NCBI GenBank assembly: GCA_032622095.1
Contig: CP136061.1
Coordinates: 216,472,373 to 216,536,372 of the forward strand
Reading direction: 5' to 3'
Origin: Siphonodentalium dalli
Taxonomy: Eukaryota; Mollusca; Scaphopoda; Gadilida; Siphonodentaliidae
DNA: 64,000 bases
Part shown: piece by piece, positions 1-12,134 of the stretch
Numbering within the stretch: the first letter of the stretch is position 1
Layout: every line of letters starts with the position of its first letter
Translations under genes and position numbers: made by a program
The notes under the pieces: generated by a model
What the model was told of the DNA's origin: nothing
Seen by the model: the letters and a program-made list of their open reading frames with translations, nothing else
Databases searched by the model: none

Positions 1-87
1 GAATAATAACATTATGTGCGCATGGCTGAACTCTGCATGGAATGAGTGGTCATCCGACTCAGTTAGGAATGTTTTGAGTGGTAACAG
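1..87 (+). CDS. Weak candidate for an upstream IPPK exon end
   Basis: An open frame from base 2 ends ...NVLSGN plus two codon bases (AG) before a GTAAAG donor at 88. The phase is exactly what exon 19319 needs, and SGN recalls the human YSGNK at this point. However, the strongly conserved PLDL motif that should precede SGN is absent (here DSVRNV), and the intron would be 19.2 kb. This may be chance. Confidence 0.15.
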
Positions 88-579
88 GTAAAGCCTGTCT
101 TTGTGTTGTTTGCAAATACACCAGCTGTCTGTCCTGGCCTTTGTTGGCGTCTGGCCGCCATGAATGGGCATCTCATATGACCCAGTGCACTGAGGGCACA
201 TCCCCGCTGGGAATGGCGATAACTGTACATTTGTAAATACTCAGACTAGGCCGTAAAAAATATAAAAAACATTGTCCAAAAAAAATAATTAGAGCTCTTT
301 GTTGCTTGCTTTGAATAATATTATTATGGAATCTTGCCTTGCATTAATAATATTATTCTGTGTATAGTTTTCCAAATCTTCATTAGCTTCAAATGACTTT
401 CACATTGTCATCTTTTTGACATTTAGGAAAACTGTTTCAAAGGAACTATATAGCTCATCTTTAGAAAGTTACAATGTCTTCTATTATATTTTTTACTTTT
501 TCCGCGTGTATTTTTATGTATTGATTATTATATTTTTTACTTTTTCTGTGTGTATTTTTTGTTTGTATTGATTGATTAT
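88..579. other. Unassigned AT-rich stretch
   Basis: No exon, repeat unit or RNA gene recognised. It contains a short imperfect direct repeat, TATTTTTTACTTTTTC with TGTGTATTTTT, at about 486-560. Confidence 0.5.
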
Positions 580-1345
580 TTATTGTCCGCCGACCCAACG
601 GGTTCGGATGACTATTATAATCAGCAAGTGCGTCCGTGCGTGCGTGCGTGCGTCCGAGGTTTCCGGATGATAACTTTAGTTAGAGTTAACCAAATTAAAT
701 TAAATTTGGTATGTGGGTTTACTAGCAGAAAAGACAGGTCAAGTTCGAATTCTGGTTCCGTCCGCCAATTTTCACCAGAGTTATTCCCCTTTTTTCGACT
801 TAGAATTTGACCGTCTGTTAACATTTTTGGTTTCCGACCGATAACTCCAGTTTGGATTATTTGATCTGAACCAAAGTTGGTATGTGTATTTCCCAGCTAA
901 AACTACAGGCCAAGTTCGAATATGGGTTCCGTCCAATTATTTTACATGAGTTACGGCCCTTTTTCGACTTAGAATTTGACCATCTGTTAACATTTTTGGT
1001 TTCCGACCGATAACTCCAGTTTGGATTATTTGATCTGAACCAAAGTTGGTATGTGTATTTCCCAGGTAAAGATACAGGCCAAGTTCAAATATGGGTTTCG
1101 TCCAGTTATTTTTACATGAGTTATGTCCCTTTTTACTTAGAATTTTTGCCAATTTGAGGTTTCCGGATGATAACTTTAGTAAATGTGTACTGAACGAAAT
1201 TAAATTTGGTATATGTAGGTTTACTAGCACAAAAGACAGATCAAATTCGATTTCGTGTTCCGCCATGCCAATTTTTATGCGCAAACAACGGTCGTATCAA
1301 GCCGACGCTTAGAGGCGGACATGAGGTCTACCGACCTTTTATTCA
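580..1345. repeat. CGTC-headed repeat with ~170-bp internal units
   Basis: It opens with GGTTCGGATGACTATTATAA and a (GTGC/GTCC)n run at 628-655. At least two internal units follow, about 170 bp apart (AACATTTTTGGTTTCCGACC at about 819 and 989), each with ACAGGCCAAGTTC and a GAGTTAYGGCCCTTTTTCGA block. GTCCGCC (585) and GGCGGAC (1314-1320) may be short inverted ends. A single fragment of the same unit appears at about 24380. Small ORFs on both strands are repeat translation. Confidence 0.6.
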
Positions 1346-1639
1346 GATTTTTCTTGGAACTCTTTTTAAACAGTCTTGACAAGCAAATGGCAATAAAAGA
1401 TTTTCTGTAATAAAAAAAATCACTTTATAACAGCTGTATGATATAAAGATGTATTCATCATTCCTTACCTCTAGTTCCAACAACACACACAATCTTAAAC
1501 TTCAATATTGGCTTTGTTAAACCAAATGTGACATACAAACTAGACTTAAAGATACCAAAAGGTGTTGCTTGACCCTTTATAAAATGTATAGAAAATTCCA
1601 TATCGATAACGGCACTTCTCATTCCAAATGTGTTGATTA

Positions 1640-1793
1640 GAATAATGCCCTAAATAATCGACTCCTTTAATAACCACAGCAGAATTATGGGTAATTTTTC
1701 AGGATTTAGTCGGAAATATGGCTTGTTGCCATTCATTGGAAATTACCCATAATTCTGCTGTGGTTAAGGAGTCGATTATTTAGGGCATTACTG
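1640..1793. mobile_element. TA-type foldback MITE, copy 1
   Basis: The ends are a diverged AATAATGCCCTAAATAATCG and GGGCATTACTG. The arms are inverted copies of CCACAGCAGAATTATGGGTA. This is a member of the 13-copy family with TA target duplication; the right TA is intact at 1794-1795. Confidence 0.8.
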
Positions 1794-1795
1794 TA

Positions 1796-3265
1796 TGTAC
1801 TGGAGAAAAAGATTTTGTAAAAATTAGTCTGGAATACTGAATATATCTTTGATGTGGTTAACATAAAATTTGATGGTTATCAGTTTTTATAATGCAATAT
1901 TGATGGGTTCTGCTGATTTAACTAGGGTGGACATGTAGGGGTAAGAGATGCTTTGCTTGGAAAACAAAAAGCCAAGAACAGGGATGTGGCTAGACAGTAT
2001 CAACTGCACCCCTCCACCTTGAACCAGCACCCCCCCCTCGGGTTGGAACATTCCAAATGGTACCTCAAACTTCCAAGTGTTGGAAATTTCCAACCTGACC
2101 ATTTCAGACCAAAATTTTGTAAAATTTAAAAATGAGAGCAATATCAACATATATGTGGTATAAAATTTTCAACTAATTTTGTGTCATGCATTAAATTTCC
2201 AACTGTTGACAATTTTTCCAAAGTTGGAGAGGGGTAAGACCCCCTGTCCCCACATCCATAGCCAAGAAGCTAAAGCAATAAAACAAGTTACATTGTTCAT
2301 TCAAGCGGTCTACTGATCCTCAGTAAACTCTGACACTTTCTATCTTCCTCACGTTTTACAGCACACATCAATAGCTGAATGTGAATTATTCTCCTTGGAG
2401 TGTGAATTATGCTCCTGCCAAGATCAATGTATTCATTTTCATGCTCTGTCAGGCAGATATTGACCTTCCACACTTTTGTTTGTTATTATTTCTTTGTACC
2501 AATCTGCCAGCTGCTATGTTTCTGGTCACATGACCAAAATTTGGGAATTTCTTTGTGTCTATAAATAGTATCAAAACAAACCAGTATCCAGGCTGCATGA
2601 TTCAATAAATCATTGGAATGAAGAGAGTAGAATGATTTCATCCTGGGCCATTCACTATTTTGATTCAATCTTGGGGTTATAGCTCTGAGTAATAAGGAAA
2701 TGTTCCATGCCTTTAATTAACTGTTTTTGCAGTTGGCATCCCCAGCATATAACAAGCTTTATTGAAGGCATATATAGATAAGAGAATTAAATAATTAGAT
2801 GGATAACTCTGGATAAGTAGATAAATATGTTTATGAGATGTTTTTATGAACTCAAAGTACCTCTGTGTTTTAACCATTATCCAGGTGATATATTGTAAAT
2901 TTTCTCTTTATGTTTCTTCGTTTTCTTTTGTGTTCTGTTAAATCTTCTCTATTTAACCCCTTTCTTGACTGAATGGATTCTCCTATCAGTTATAAAAGTT
3001 TACATTGGAATTGTCTATTGTTCATTAGTTCAGGCTGGGTTTCCGCTTGGGGGGGGGGGGGGGGGGAGGGAGGGAGGGTCAGTAAAACGGACCCGTGCCA
3101 AAGAAAAAGAAGAAGAGGGAATGTAAATCAATATAAAAAGAGTTGTTTTGTACAGGTCTGGTTCTGTAGTTGATTTCAGATCAATGGTCACCAATGCCAC
3201 TAGATCATGCCATGAATCTCTACTCTGGCAAGATCTACAATGCCACAAACCATAACAGATCATAG
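1796..3265. other. Mostly unassigned; TTCCAAC-rich patch and G tract
   Basis: 1985-2245 holds many GGAAATTTCCAAC-like words and C-rich runs; it resembles parts of the duplicated block at 34550-34690 and 54380-54530. A poly-G run lies at about 3050-3066. ATCATGCCATGAATCTCTAC at 3205 recurs at 42227. No exons recognised. Confidence 0.5.
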
Positions 3266-3484
3266 GAAAGCGGCCGTCTGTATTTTACTGTTGACTATTT
3301 AGATTTCGTTCGAAACAAATTCAAAGAGTCATTCCTTAAAATGAGGGAAACGATAAATGAAAAAATAACAGGGTACAATGGCAAATACAAACTTAACTTT
3401 CAGTATCAAAAGTATGGTTTTGGTGAGAAAGACCATGTGGCCGAGAGGTTACAGGAAAACATGTGGCATGTACGCAGACAAGGT
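3266..3484 (+). pseudogene. Coding-like island, unknown protein fragment
   Basis: 73 codons are open between TAG (3263-3265) and TGA (3485-3487). The translation starts ESGRLYFTVDYLDFVRNKFK and ends ERLQENMWHVRRQG. Its amino-acid make-up is charged and balanced, unlike the surrounding AT-rich frames. A possible donor AAG|GTTGAA lies at the end (cut after 3482) and a possible acceptor CATAG at the start. I do not recognise the family and it does not match IPPK. It could be an exon, a captured gene fragment or chance. Confidence 0.3.
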
Positions 3485-3555
3485 TGAACATGAGTTTGAG
3501 ATATATTCGGGCTTTCGTCTGGTATGTACTGTACAATAAATCAATCATCTGTTAA

Positions 3556-3927
3556 CCCTTTACCCAACAGAATATACCCTGTGCCAATGCATTCTCTTAT
3601 ATATGCGAGTCGACCATAGGTCGCCTCGCATATATAAGAGAATGCATTGGCTTAACACATTAAAAATTATAAAATTGTTAAAGAATGTAAGAATTTTTTT
3701 TTTTTTTAGGCCAATGCATTCTCTTATATATGCGAGGCGACCTATGGTCGACTCGCATATATAAGAGAATGCATTGGCACAGGGCATAACTGTAACTATC
3801 ACAATGTGGTCAAGGAGCCGGTTCCAATGATATCCATATTTGTATGGTTCTATTGAGACAGACCGAAGATGTTTTAGGCTGTTGAAGCTTTATTTGGCCG
3901 GTTTTGGCCGGTTTGTTGGGTAAAGGG
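3556..3927. mobile_element. TTAA foldback element, type A, copy 1 (full)
   Basis: It is flanked by TTAA at 3552-3555 and 3928-3931, with ends CCCTTTACCCAAC and GTTGGGTAAAGGG. It has two hairpins in inverted order, each of the pattern GCCAATGCATTCTC...GAGAATGCATTGGC with core GCGAGTCGACCATAGGTCGC, around a T-rich spacer. TTAA targets and CCC/GGG ends suggest piggyBac-type mobilisation. There is no transposase. Confidence 0.85.
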
Positions 3928-3931
3928 TTAA

Positions 3932-4680
3932 TCCATCGATATATTTCCATCCGAAAATTTTGAATTTAAATAGGAATGCATATTGTGTGCCATGAGTATT
4001 ATTAACTTGGAAACAAAAACCTGTTGACAATTTCATAAATAGTAATTCGTTGTTCAGGATTAGATTGATCTGATATTACCATGACATATATCATGACCAG
4101 GGTTGTCTTCTGTCCAGATGTTACCTGGTATTATTTTCAAACTGCGGTTGTAATTTTATAGCCTAGCACTATTCTCTGGTGCAAGGAAATAGTGTGTTTT
4201 TTTTTTACATGGAATTTCAAAATCTGCATACGATGGGCCAAAAACCGTGATCCTATCCTAGTTTCTACGTACCATACATTTTAACTCTAGCAGAAACCCT
4301 GGTTCAGGAAATATAAGCAGACAACAGATGATACAAGTGTGGAAAGATTACTATTCATTGGTGGGAAATGTTTAGATAATAAGTGCAATATAGCCCATAT
4401 GTCGAACTATATATCTGAAAATTTCCAAAGGGAACTACTCGTCAATGAGTATTTAGTGAAGAAAAGGTTAAATTGACATCGCTTACACATAATATATATG
4501 TGATGGGACATAAAGAGTATTCAATCTTACCTTTGTGGAAGATGTTCAACTGATATTGATGTTTTACTGAAATTTTACAAACTTATCTTGGAAATTAATT
4601 TATCTTACGTTTGCAGTGATTTCTGTCTGCTGTTGTGTCGTGAATTTTGTTATCAATGTAATGACTCTGGTTTGAGTCCC
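3932..4680. other. Unassigned
   Basis: No exon, repeat family or RNA gene recognised. Confidence 0.5.
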
Positions 4681-6850
4681 ATATTAGTCTGGTCGATAAA
4701 AGGTTTGACCTAGAATAAATTTGGACTAAGTTGGTTTTTATTCCAATTTGAAGAGGAATATATCCACTACAACATATCTAAAATCCGCTTTGAGCAAACT
4801 TTTTTACAGAGATTTTTTTAAATGCTCATTTTCGACCTTGTGAAGTACATTTTTCTACAATATCCTTCATCGGCGACACCAGAACGCATTAATCCTCCAT
4901 CCGATATATACCAGTTTGTGTGAAATTAGAGTATAGAGGGCAAATAGAGTGACAAGGACAGAAAATAATGCATTCGCGGCGATCAAATGGCCGCAACTCC
5001 AATCCATGCTACAACGAAAGCAACATATTGGATAACCACCTATAAGCGAAAATACACATTTGTAATTTACAAGTATGTTGTTATATATCTTTAAAGGTAC
5101 ACATATAATTAAAACAGATCTAACTTAATGATTTATCGATCACTGCAACGCACGTTAACCCAATGATTTATGTTCGGCTTTTCTGCTTAGAATCCATCCA
5201 AACATTCGGGCCAAAATCAGTTATTTCAGGCATGCAACACACAAAGTAATATTTCGTCACACAGTGCGTGGTAGTTTCATTTGGAATGATGATTAATTAT
5301 TGAATATAACGCAGAAACTGAAGTCCACACCCTTGCTGTGTAAATACTAGTTATATTTCCGGAATTTTCAACACTCTCCGTAATAATAAACCATTAATAA
5401 TAAACCATACACGTATGTCGAAATGCTGATTATACTGTAAAGAAACACTCATCTCTTCAACAGAATAGTACCCTATCTCACTGGATCGAAGAGACTGTAC
5501 ATCGTACATTTTATTTAATACTAATTTTCATACTGCTTCCAAACCGGTTTCTTAGTAGACAATTTTGTTCAAATTACTTCAATCGGCACTTTACAATGGG
5601 AATATGTACCACGCAATGCACAATATTAGTTTTCAATATCTTGTTGTTTGAAATTATATTACCATTACTTGCGCTAAATATCAGGTCTTCAGCGTTTAAA
5701 GTTATTAGTTCTGCATTTACCATTCACTCATTGTTGCTATTTATGGTTTTGTATAAAGCAGATATGTGTTACATTAGGGAGAATGGGTAAATGCGGCGAT
5801 GCGGTTGCAGAAAAGGTCGTACGTTTCGCGTATATGTGGCCTTAGTGCATTTAAGCACATATAATTTCCAGGTATAAAGAGAGTCTCTACCACAGAGTAT
5901 GTAGGCAAATTTGGTTATGTTGAAATTTTATTGAAGATGGTCTATTGTACTCCTTTGTATTTTGATAAATTGTGTTCATGGTATACCACCATGTATTTGT
6001 GTGATAAAAGCGAAATATTCGTGTTTAATCACTTGACCGGAGGCAACTATGACTACTATTTTAAAACAGGGACAATAGGATCTACACATTTTACCTAGTA
6101 CCATATGAATAGCTCTCATACTGTTCTATAGTAGTGAATTTTGACATATTTGGCGTAGATTTTAAAATAAATGATTATCGGTCACATTCGTGAGACTGTT
6201 TTCATTACATACATTTCTGCTTCTAGAAAAGGTCACATAGTCAATACATCCCTATTAGATCACATTTAACTGTTTAACTACACATTAATATTACGCGATT
6301 CAAGATAAACAGTACAGATAAAACTGCGTTATTCTTCTGTTTCTTGGCACCCAAAAATTCCATATTTAATTGTTGTATGAGACCTGGCTTTCGTACATTA
6401 GAGAGAATTCTTACATCTATTATTAAAAGCTCCCCGTATACTCTGAAATCATTCTTCCTCGTATAATTCGAGGGCTTGTTCTTTCTTGTATGACTAGCTA
6501 TTCAATTTTCCACAAGTTGTAAATTTCATATGATTTTGTCCATTTTGGCGGCCATATTCAGGGACAGACATTCTACCGATATGGTTTACAACTAAGCATT
6601 GTTTTTGTGTATTTTATTTTATTACTAATTTCATATTAGTTGGCGCACCTACCACCAAAATTCAGAATTTTTCGATACCAACTGCCATCATGGACGCCAT
6701 CTTGGATTACAGAAAATGCTCAAAGTGGATTTTAGCGGATTTTGGATATGTTAGAGGATATATTCCTCTTCAAAATGGAATGGAAACCAACTTAGTCCAA
6801 ATTTATTCTAGGTTGACCCTAAAATTTTAGTTTATCGACCAGACTATATT
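4681..6850. mobile_element. Element with long inverted termini (~2.2 kb)
   Basis: About 110-160 bp at the left end (AGTCTGGTCGATAAA, then GACCTAGAATAAATTTGG and GAAGAGGAATATATCC) recurs inverted at about 6715-6850 (GGATATATTCCTC...CCAAATTTATTCTAGG...TTTATCGACCAGACT). The interior has no convincing transposase; its longest frame (5596-5790) is 64 residues and unremarkable. It is probably a non-autonomous DNA transposon. Target duplication is not clear. Confidence 0.65.
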
Positions 6851-7079
6851 AGCCATATTAATTCATAGGGAGTAAAGTGACACAAAGACCCAAAGTCCGT
6901 TATTCCAATTGGACGAATATAATTTTCGCCTCTGGTTGAAACATGAAGACAATGCCATAAAAGGAAATTCAAAAATTCAATAAGACAACATTAAATTGTA
7001 CTCCTGAACTAAATTTTAATCATCTCTTAGCCAATTATCAGATTGTAGATGTACTAACTCCACAATGGAAGGTTATTAT

Positions 7080-7395
7080 CAGAAGAACCCACCCATAAAA
7101 GCCCAGAGTTATCAGATTTTGAGTTTCAAGATCTGTTATTTTTACCGCCTCGAATATTTGGCAGCCTGGCAAATATTCAACGAATGCTGACCGACACACC
7201 CTCGATACACAATTTGATTGAACAAAATGTTGATATGTGACACTTTTTGGGCAATTTTATATTATAGTTGGCAGTGGTTAGCATTATTTTTTGGCTATTA
7301 ATAAATTCTGATAACTGAAGCGGCATTTCTAAAAATGTTGTTGCTGAAATCTGATGATATTGGGATAATAGAATAGGATTGTGTACCTTTAATGC
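7080..7395. mobile_element. Diverged GGTACTCAATCC-type element
   Basis: Reverse complement matches 48470-48600: the CCAACAACATCATTTTTAGA and GCCGCTTCAGTTATCAGA words appear here inverted (CTGATAACTGAAGCGGC, TCTAAAAATGTTGTTG). The right end reads TGTACCTTTAA. It is degraded. Confidence 0.6.
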
Positions 7396-8948
7396 CGACA
7401 AGAACAAAGTACTGTCTAAATACTGTCCATGAAAACATGTTAAGACTGAAATGAAACAAAATTTACAATAAATCCAAAAGAAAGCCACATGTATGAAAAC
7501 ATGAAATGCGTAATAACATGAAAACACAAAATCTCTATTGTGAAAAACAAATAAAACTAATGGCCTACATAATGCTTTTATAAGTGTTCATGCTCAATCT
7601 AGGTTTACCTGAAGATCTTGGGCAATGAATTTCAGAAGCTTTTGTTTGTAATTCAATGCCTTATAATATGTGGAGATGTTTAACATTAACTGCCATTTCT
7701 AATTCACGAGCATGCAATTGCATAAAGCTTCTTTATCCGGACTCAAGTAGCTTCAAATTTAATTTTATTCATGAAAATGAATTGAATAATGAGGACACAA
7801 CAATGCTCAACCTTTTATGTCCTCGACCCAGTTCGATTGTACGCTTCATGAAAAATATTCCCAAATATGGTCTCGTTTAATGAACACAACTCTTGTTGTC
7901 GATTTCCATTGTTTTCAATTGTCACATGGTTTCAGCTGGATAATTTCTGTTATTTCTTTGTTTCTATATCCTTTTTATTCTTCATTGAATTTTTTTTTGA
8001 CAATAATTTGTTAACTGATTTTATTTACTTCTGCTATTAAGGGGGAGGTCAAGTGACAAAATTGAATGGGAATTTACATGCATGTTTGTAACAAAATTTA
8101 TATATGGAGTTGTTGTCCAGGAACTAAAGCAGGTATATCATGAAGTAGTCTTAATATTTAATCAGTGTTGCCACTGAGTTGAACATTTACATATCTCGTC
8201 TTAAAAGTAAAATTGTATTTAGACAAATATTTTGCAGGTAACACTTTTAGCGTATAACCCCAGTTGCATAAACAAAGTAAGATGACATCTTTATAACATA
8301 AAGATACCATATCTATTCTGCAAGCTGATTGTGAGCTTTCAACATGTTTATTATATTCAATGACTATAGATATAGGCCAAATGGTGTCTGTCATGTTTGG
8401 GGAGTTAATCTTTTTATTTACATGTAGGAGATTACTGTTATGTTTAATAGCCCTTGTAAAATCTCTTGTCTAGTCTTTGTAAACTTCTTAAAAGTTCAGG
8501 CCCAGTTTAATGTCTGCAAATAATCTCATCCAGAGTTGTCTCTCTTACCGATATTCACCTCTGTCACAGCCCGGATTAAAATGCTGTCTGCTATTGAATT
8601 ATTCTACTGGTATCACCAAGTTAATGTGCAAAACATACAATTCATGTTTAATAACACATACTAGTACACACCACTTCAGAAACCATCCTCCCATTTCCTT
8701 ATGTTCCGGATATTTTCAAGTGGTCAGAACCTTTCACTGAAGTATTGACTATTTGTCACACATTATATAAATAGTTAATTTAAAGCCACATGGCAGTTTG
8801 CACCCCAAAATACAGCTAATGATATTTGCTTTTGAATTTTTCCCATTTAAATATTGAAATAGGTTGATAAATACCTGAACTACCTTTCTACAATCATTAT
8901 ACCCACAAAGACATTTCTTTTTATAATATTCATCAAAATTATGTACTA
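7396..8948. other. Unassigned
   Basis: AT-rich. The 60-80 residue open frames show no family features and no splice-consistent chain. Confidence 0.5.
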
Positions 8949-9099
8949 CAGTAATGCCGTAAGTAATCGACTCCTTAACCACATCAGAATCCCCGAGAGC
9001 TTTCCGATGAATGGCAACAAGCCATATTTCCGACTAAATCCTGAAAAGTTACCCATAATTTTGCTGTGGTTATGGAGTCGATTACTTAGGGCATTACTG
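8949..9099. mobile_element. TA-type foldback MITE, copy 2
   Basis: TA at 8947-8948 and 9100-9101; ends CAGTAATGCC and GGCATTACTG. The left arm is short, followed by the GAGAGCTTTCCGATGAATGG module. Confidence 0.85.
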
Positions 9100-9101
9100 T
9101 A

Positions 9102-9742
9102 CCATAAACGTTTTAGAGTGATGACACATCTATTTTCTTCCCATGGTCTCAAATTTATCGAAAAATATAAGAAACAAAATATGCTTTCAGCGCTATACAT
9201 GTATCAACAAATTTGTTCAGGAAATCATCTGCGTATATGTATGTTTTGAGATACATGTACCTTTTACCAAATTATGCAGCCCTCGAAATTAGGAAAAATG
9301 TCCCAATGGCAAACTTAATGCTGTGGCATGTTAGATTCCATATGTTGTCACGCCGTTCCCACGTATTGCTTATTACCATTGTTCCATTTCAAGGACTGAA
9401 TTATGTAGACATAATTTTGGGTTTCGAACAAGCAATGTCCATTTAAGTAAATGGTAGTTATCCATTAAGAAAATGGTGCCTATGTACAGATAGACTTGCC
9501 ACCATTCCTCACCCATTGAAGGCTTCATACTTGCTTCCAGGGCAGCTGGAATTCTCATATTGTCTTTGGTAATCTTGAATGGCAGTAAGAGTCAGATGAT
9601 ATCATATCTGTTAATAGCATGTAATTCCTATGTCATATTTTTTGGCTATGCAATTTGATATGTCCTCATTACCATTTATGATTGAATGGATGATAGGCTT
9701 CTCAGCAATATTAGCATGGAACATGAGAGATTTATTGAACGT
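9102..9742. other. Unassigned
   Basis: No exon, RNA gene or repeat family recognised. Confidence 0.45.
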
Positions 9743-10054
9743 CAAGTCTGAATTTAGTGTGTCTGACATTTGCAGAATGAGGTTCCCAGAGGCTGAATTT
9801 AGTGACACTATCCTGCATGGAGGGCTTTTTATCTTCTGCAAATTAGGGGATATATAGAAACTGAACAGAAGGGAAAAGGTATCTAAAAACAATGTTAATT
9901 TGAGACTATAGATACTTCCCAGAAGATGAGGCCTAAGCTGAATGAGGTCCCCAGAGGGTGATGCTAGCCCACTGTGCGGGATAGCATAACTAAATAATTC
10001 ACATCGGGGGGGGACCTCATTCTGCAAATGTCAGACACACTAAATCCAGACTTG
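9743..10054. mobile_element. Double-hairpin MITE, copy 1
   Basis: Inverted outer ends CAAGTCTG...GTGTCTGACATTTGCAG and CTGCAAATGTCAGACAC...CAGACTTG. The terminal hairpin modules are eroded, and the typical inner words TTTGCAAATTAGGGGATATA-like and GATGAGGCCTAAGC are present. The 138-residue minus-strand frame across it is a by-product. Confidence 0.8.
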
Positions 10055-10520
10055 GTCTACATATATGTATTATTCATCTGCCATCTTCTTGTATAACCGA
10101 GAGGATGATTTTGGTCATGAGCTCTGCCCCGAGATTGATGACTCATCAGCATACTTGAAAATAAATAGAATGAATCACATAAGAGTGTGAAGGAGGTGAA
10201 CGTTATCGCAAGAGTTTGTTTTGGCGCAATGTTACAAGAGCAGTCAGGCTTGATTTGTAACTTGCTGCACAAGAAGCAAGTGTGATAAAGTTCACCTCCT
10301 TCATGTTCATGTGCGATTCTGTGTTCATTACACACCAGCAATCAATATTCATTAGTATGAAATTGTTTATGTTTGGTTTCCATGCTAGGTAGTCATCTAA
10401 TCAACTCAGTTCGTGGTTGAATTATTATTGGAGTAGCAGTTGGGGTTTTCATGCATGATATCAAGCTATCAGGTTTGCTTTAGTTCATTTGGGTGAAATT
10501 ACTACACAGGCTGAAGTAAC
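10055..10520. other. Unassigned
   Basis: GTGAAGGAGGTGAACGTTAT at about 10187 and GTTCACCTCCTTCATG at about 10290 form a short inverted pair. Nothing else recognised. Confidence 0.45.
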
Positions 10521-10524
10521 TTAA

Positions 10525-10763
10525 CCCTTTCATGACTGGAGCTTCCTGAAATTTACGAAAACCCTGTGCCAATGTATTCTCTTATATATTCGAGTCTCCC
10601 ATAGAGAGCCTCGCATTTATGAGAATATACATCAGCCTAACAATATTTACCAGTGTATTCTCTGATATATGAAAGGCTCCCTATGGGAGACTCACATATA
10701 TAAGAGAATGCACTGGCACATGATATTTAATGCTGCACCAGCACTGCTCCCATCATGAAAGGG
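10525..10763. mobile_element. TTAA foldback element, type B, copy 1
   Basis: TTAA at 10521-10524 and 10764-10767; ends CCCTTTCATGACTGGAGC and CATCATGAAAGGG. Two hairpins with the TCTCCCATAGAGAGCC / GGCTCCCTATGGGAGA type core, and the right-end module TTTAATGCTGCACCAGC. Confidence 0.85.
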
Positions 10764-10814
10764 TTAATCAAGCTAAAGATAGCAATAGGTGTGCAATAAT
10801 AATATAGAAACCAC

Positions 10815-11769
10815 CAGGGACCAGCCGAGATGTTTCAAATTGGGAGAAGTCATAATGGCTGAAGTACATTTTACACCCCAACATCACCATCTACAGTAAT
10901 GCTCTAATTAATCGACCTCTTAACCAAAGCAGAATTATGGGTAACTTTTCAGGATTTAGTCGGAAATATGGCTTGTTGCCATTCATCGGAAAGCTCTCCC
11001 CGAGAGCTTTCCGATGAATAGCAACAAGCCATATTTCCGACTAAATCCTGAAAAGTTACCCATAATTCTGCTGTGGTTAAGGGGTCGATTACTTAGGGCA
11101 TTACTGTACTTTAGGGTCAATTGGTTATATAAAATAGTGAAATTGTTAAATACAAGTGAGTATCATACCACAATTTATTTATTTTTATATAATAATAATG
11201 ACCAGTTTTATAAAGCGATTAACCAAATACTTGCTCTAACACGCTTGGTACAATATATACCCAATCAACATGCTTGGTATATATATAGTTTTTTAAAAAC
11301 TTTGAATAAATATTATTACAAGGGGTATGATTCTACTGATCATGATAATCACACACCATCTACAGTTTGCCATCAGATCTGTTACCCTCAAAAAATATTT
11401 TCCGGGAGATCGGTCACGATTTTCCGTGAGATTGTGGTCACCATTCGGGAGATTTTAAATAATTGAATTCCTTTTGCATTTTTAAATTTTTATTGAAGAT
11501 GGTCTATTGTACTGCTTTGGTTAAGAGGTCGATTAATTAGAGCATTATTGTATATCCAATAAGTGCAACATAAGAGCCCATTTATAAAACCATTATAGTG
11601 AGTATGACCACCATTATAATATGAAAATTTACTTTAAATCTGCTGTTGGGACACATGCATACTGCATGGTATGTGAGAGTGGTCACTTCTCCCTGAGTAA
11701 AAAATAGGGAGAAGATGTCTTAATTTAGGGAGAAGATGTCTTCCAAGTCACCATCTAGGCTGGTCCCTG
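10815..11769. mobile_element. hAT-like element with 8-bp target duplication, host to nested MITE
   Basis: Inverted ends CAGGGACCAGCC / GGCTGGTCCCTG are flanked by identical GAAACCAC at 10807-10814 and 11770-11777. The 8-bp duplication and CAGGG ends fit hAT elements. Near both ends are GGGAGAAG words. A TA foldback copy (10894-11106) is inserted inside, and an arm fragment of the same family lies at about 11516-11549. The 150-residue frame at 11014-11466 crosses the nested MITE border and is not a gene. Confidence 0.85.
10894..11106. mobile_element. TA-type foldback MITE, copy 3 (long, nested)
   Basis: TA at 10892-10893 and 11107-11108. It has nearly complete arms meeting at GAAAGCTCTCCCCGAGAGC, one of the longest copies here. 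It lies inside the hAT-like element, so it inserted later. Confidence 0.88.
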
Positions 11770-11812
11770 GAAACCACCATACATGTATTTTACCAAAAAT
11801 TTGCCATATTTT

Positions 11813-11990
11813 TAACCCTTTGATGACTGGATACTTGTTGATTGGTAGTTACTTTATAATAATTCCCAACCATTTATTTGTAGGGATGTTCAGATAATAA
11901 TAGGTTTATTAAACAGCCTAAATCTGTCTGTTAAACTTACTAGCTGAGCATCCTTACAAATAAATGAATGGGATTATATAGGGTGTCATC
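11813..11990. mobile_element. Partial TTAA element with internal inverted repeat
   Basis: TTAACCCTTTGATGACTGG starts at about 11813. The inner inverted pair CCATTTATTTGTAGGGATG and CATCCTTACAAATAAATG follows. No matching AAAGGGTTAA right end is visible before the next MITE. Confidence 0.5.
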
Positions 11991-11996
11991 TGATTA

Positions 11997-12134
11997 CAGT
12001 AATGCCCTAAATAATCGACTCCTCTCAGTGAGAGCTTTCCGATGAATGGAAACAAGCCATATTTCTGACTAAATCCTGAAAAGTTATCCATAATTCTGCT
12101 GTGGTTAAGGAGTCGATTATTTAGGGCATTACTG
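11997..12134. mobile_element. TA-type foldback MITE, copy 4
   Basis: TA at 11995-11996 and 12135-12136; left arm shortened to CAGTAATGCCCTAAATAATC, then GAGAGCTTTCCGATG and the full right arm. Confidence 0.87.

Noticed and set aside
9611-10027. 138-codon minus frame
   Set aside because: Spans a double-hairpin MITE; the SGLASPSGD-type string recurs wherever that MITE is translated (33188, 33619, 61223).
11014-11466. 150-codon + frame
   Set aside because: The first 35 codons are the right arm of a TA MITE; the remainder is very AT-rich with no motif.
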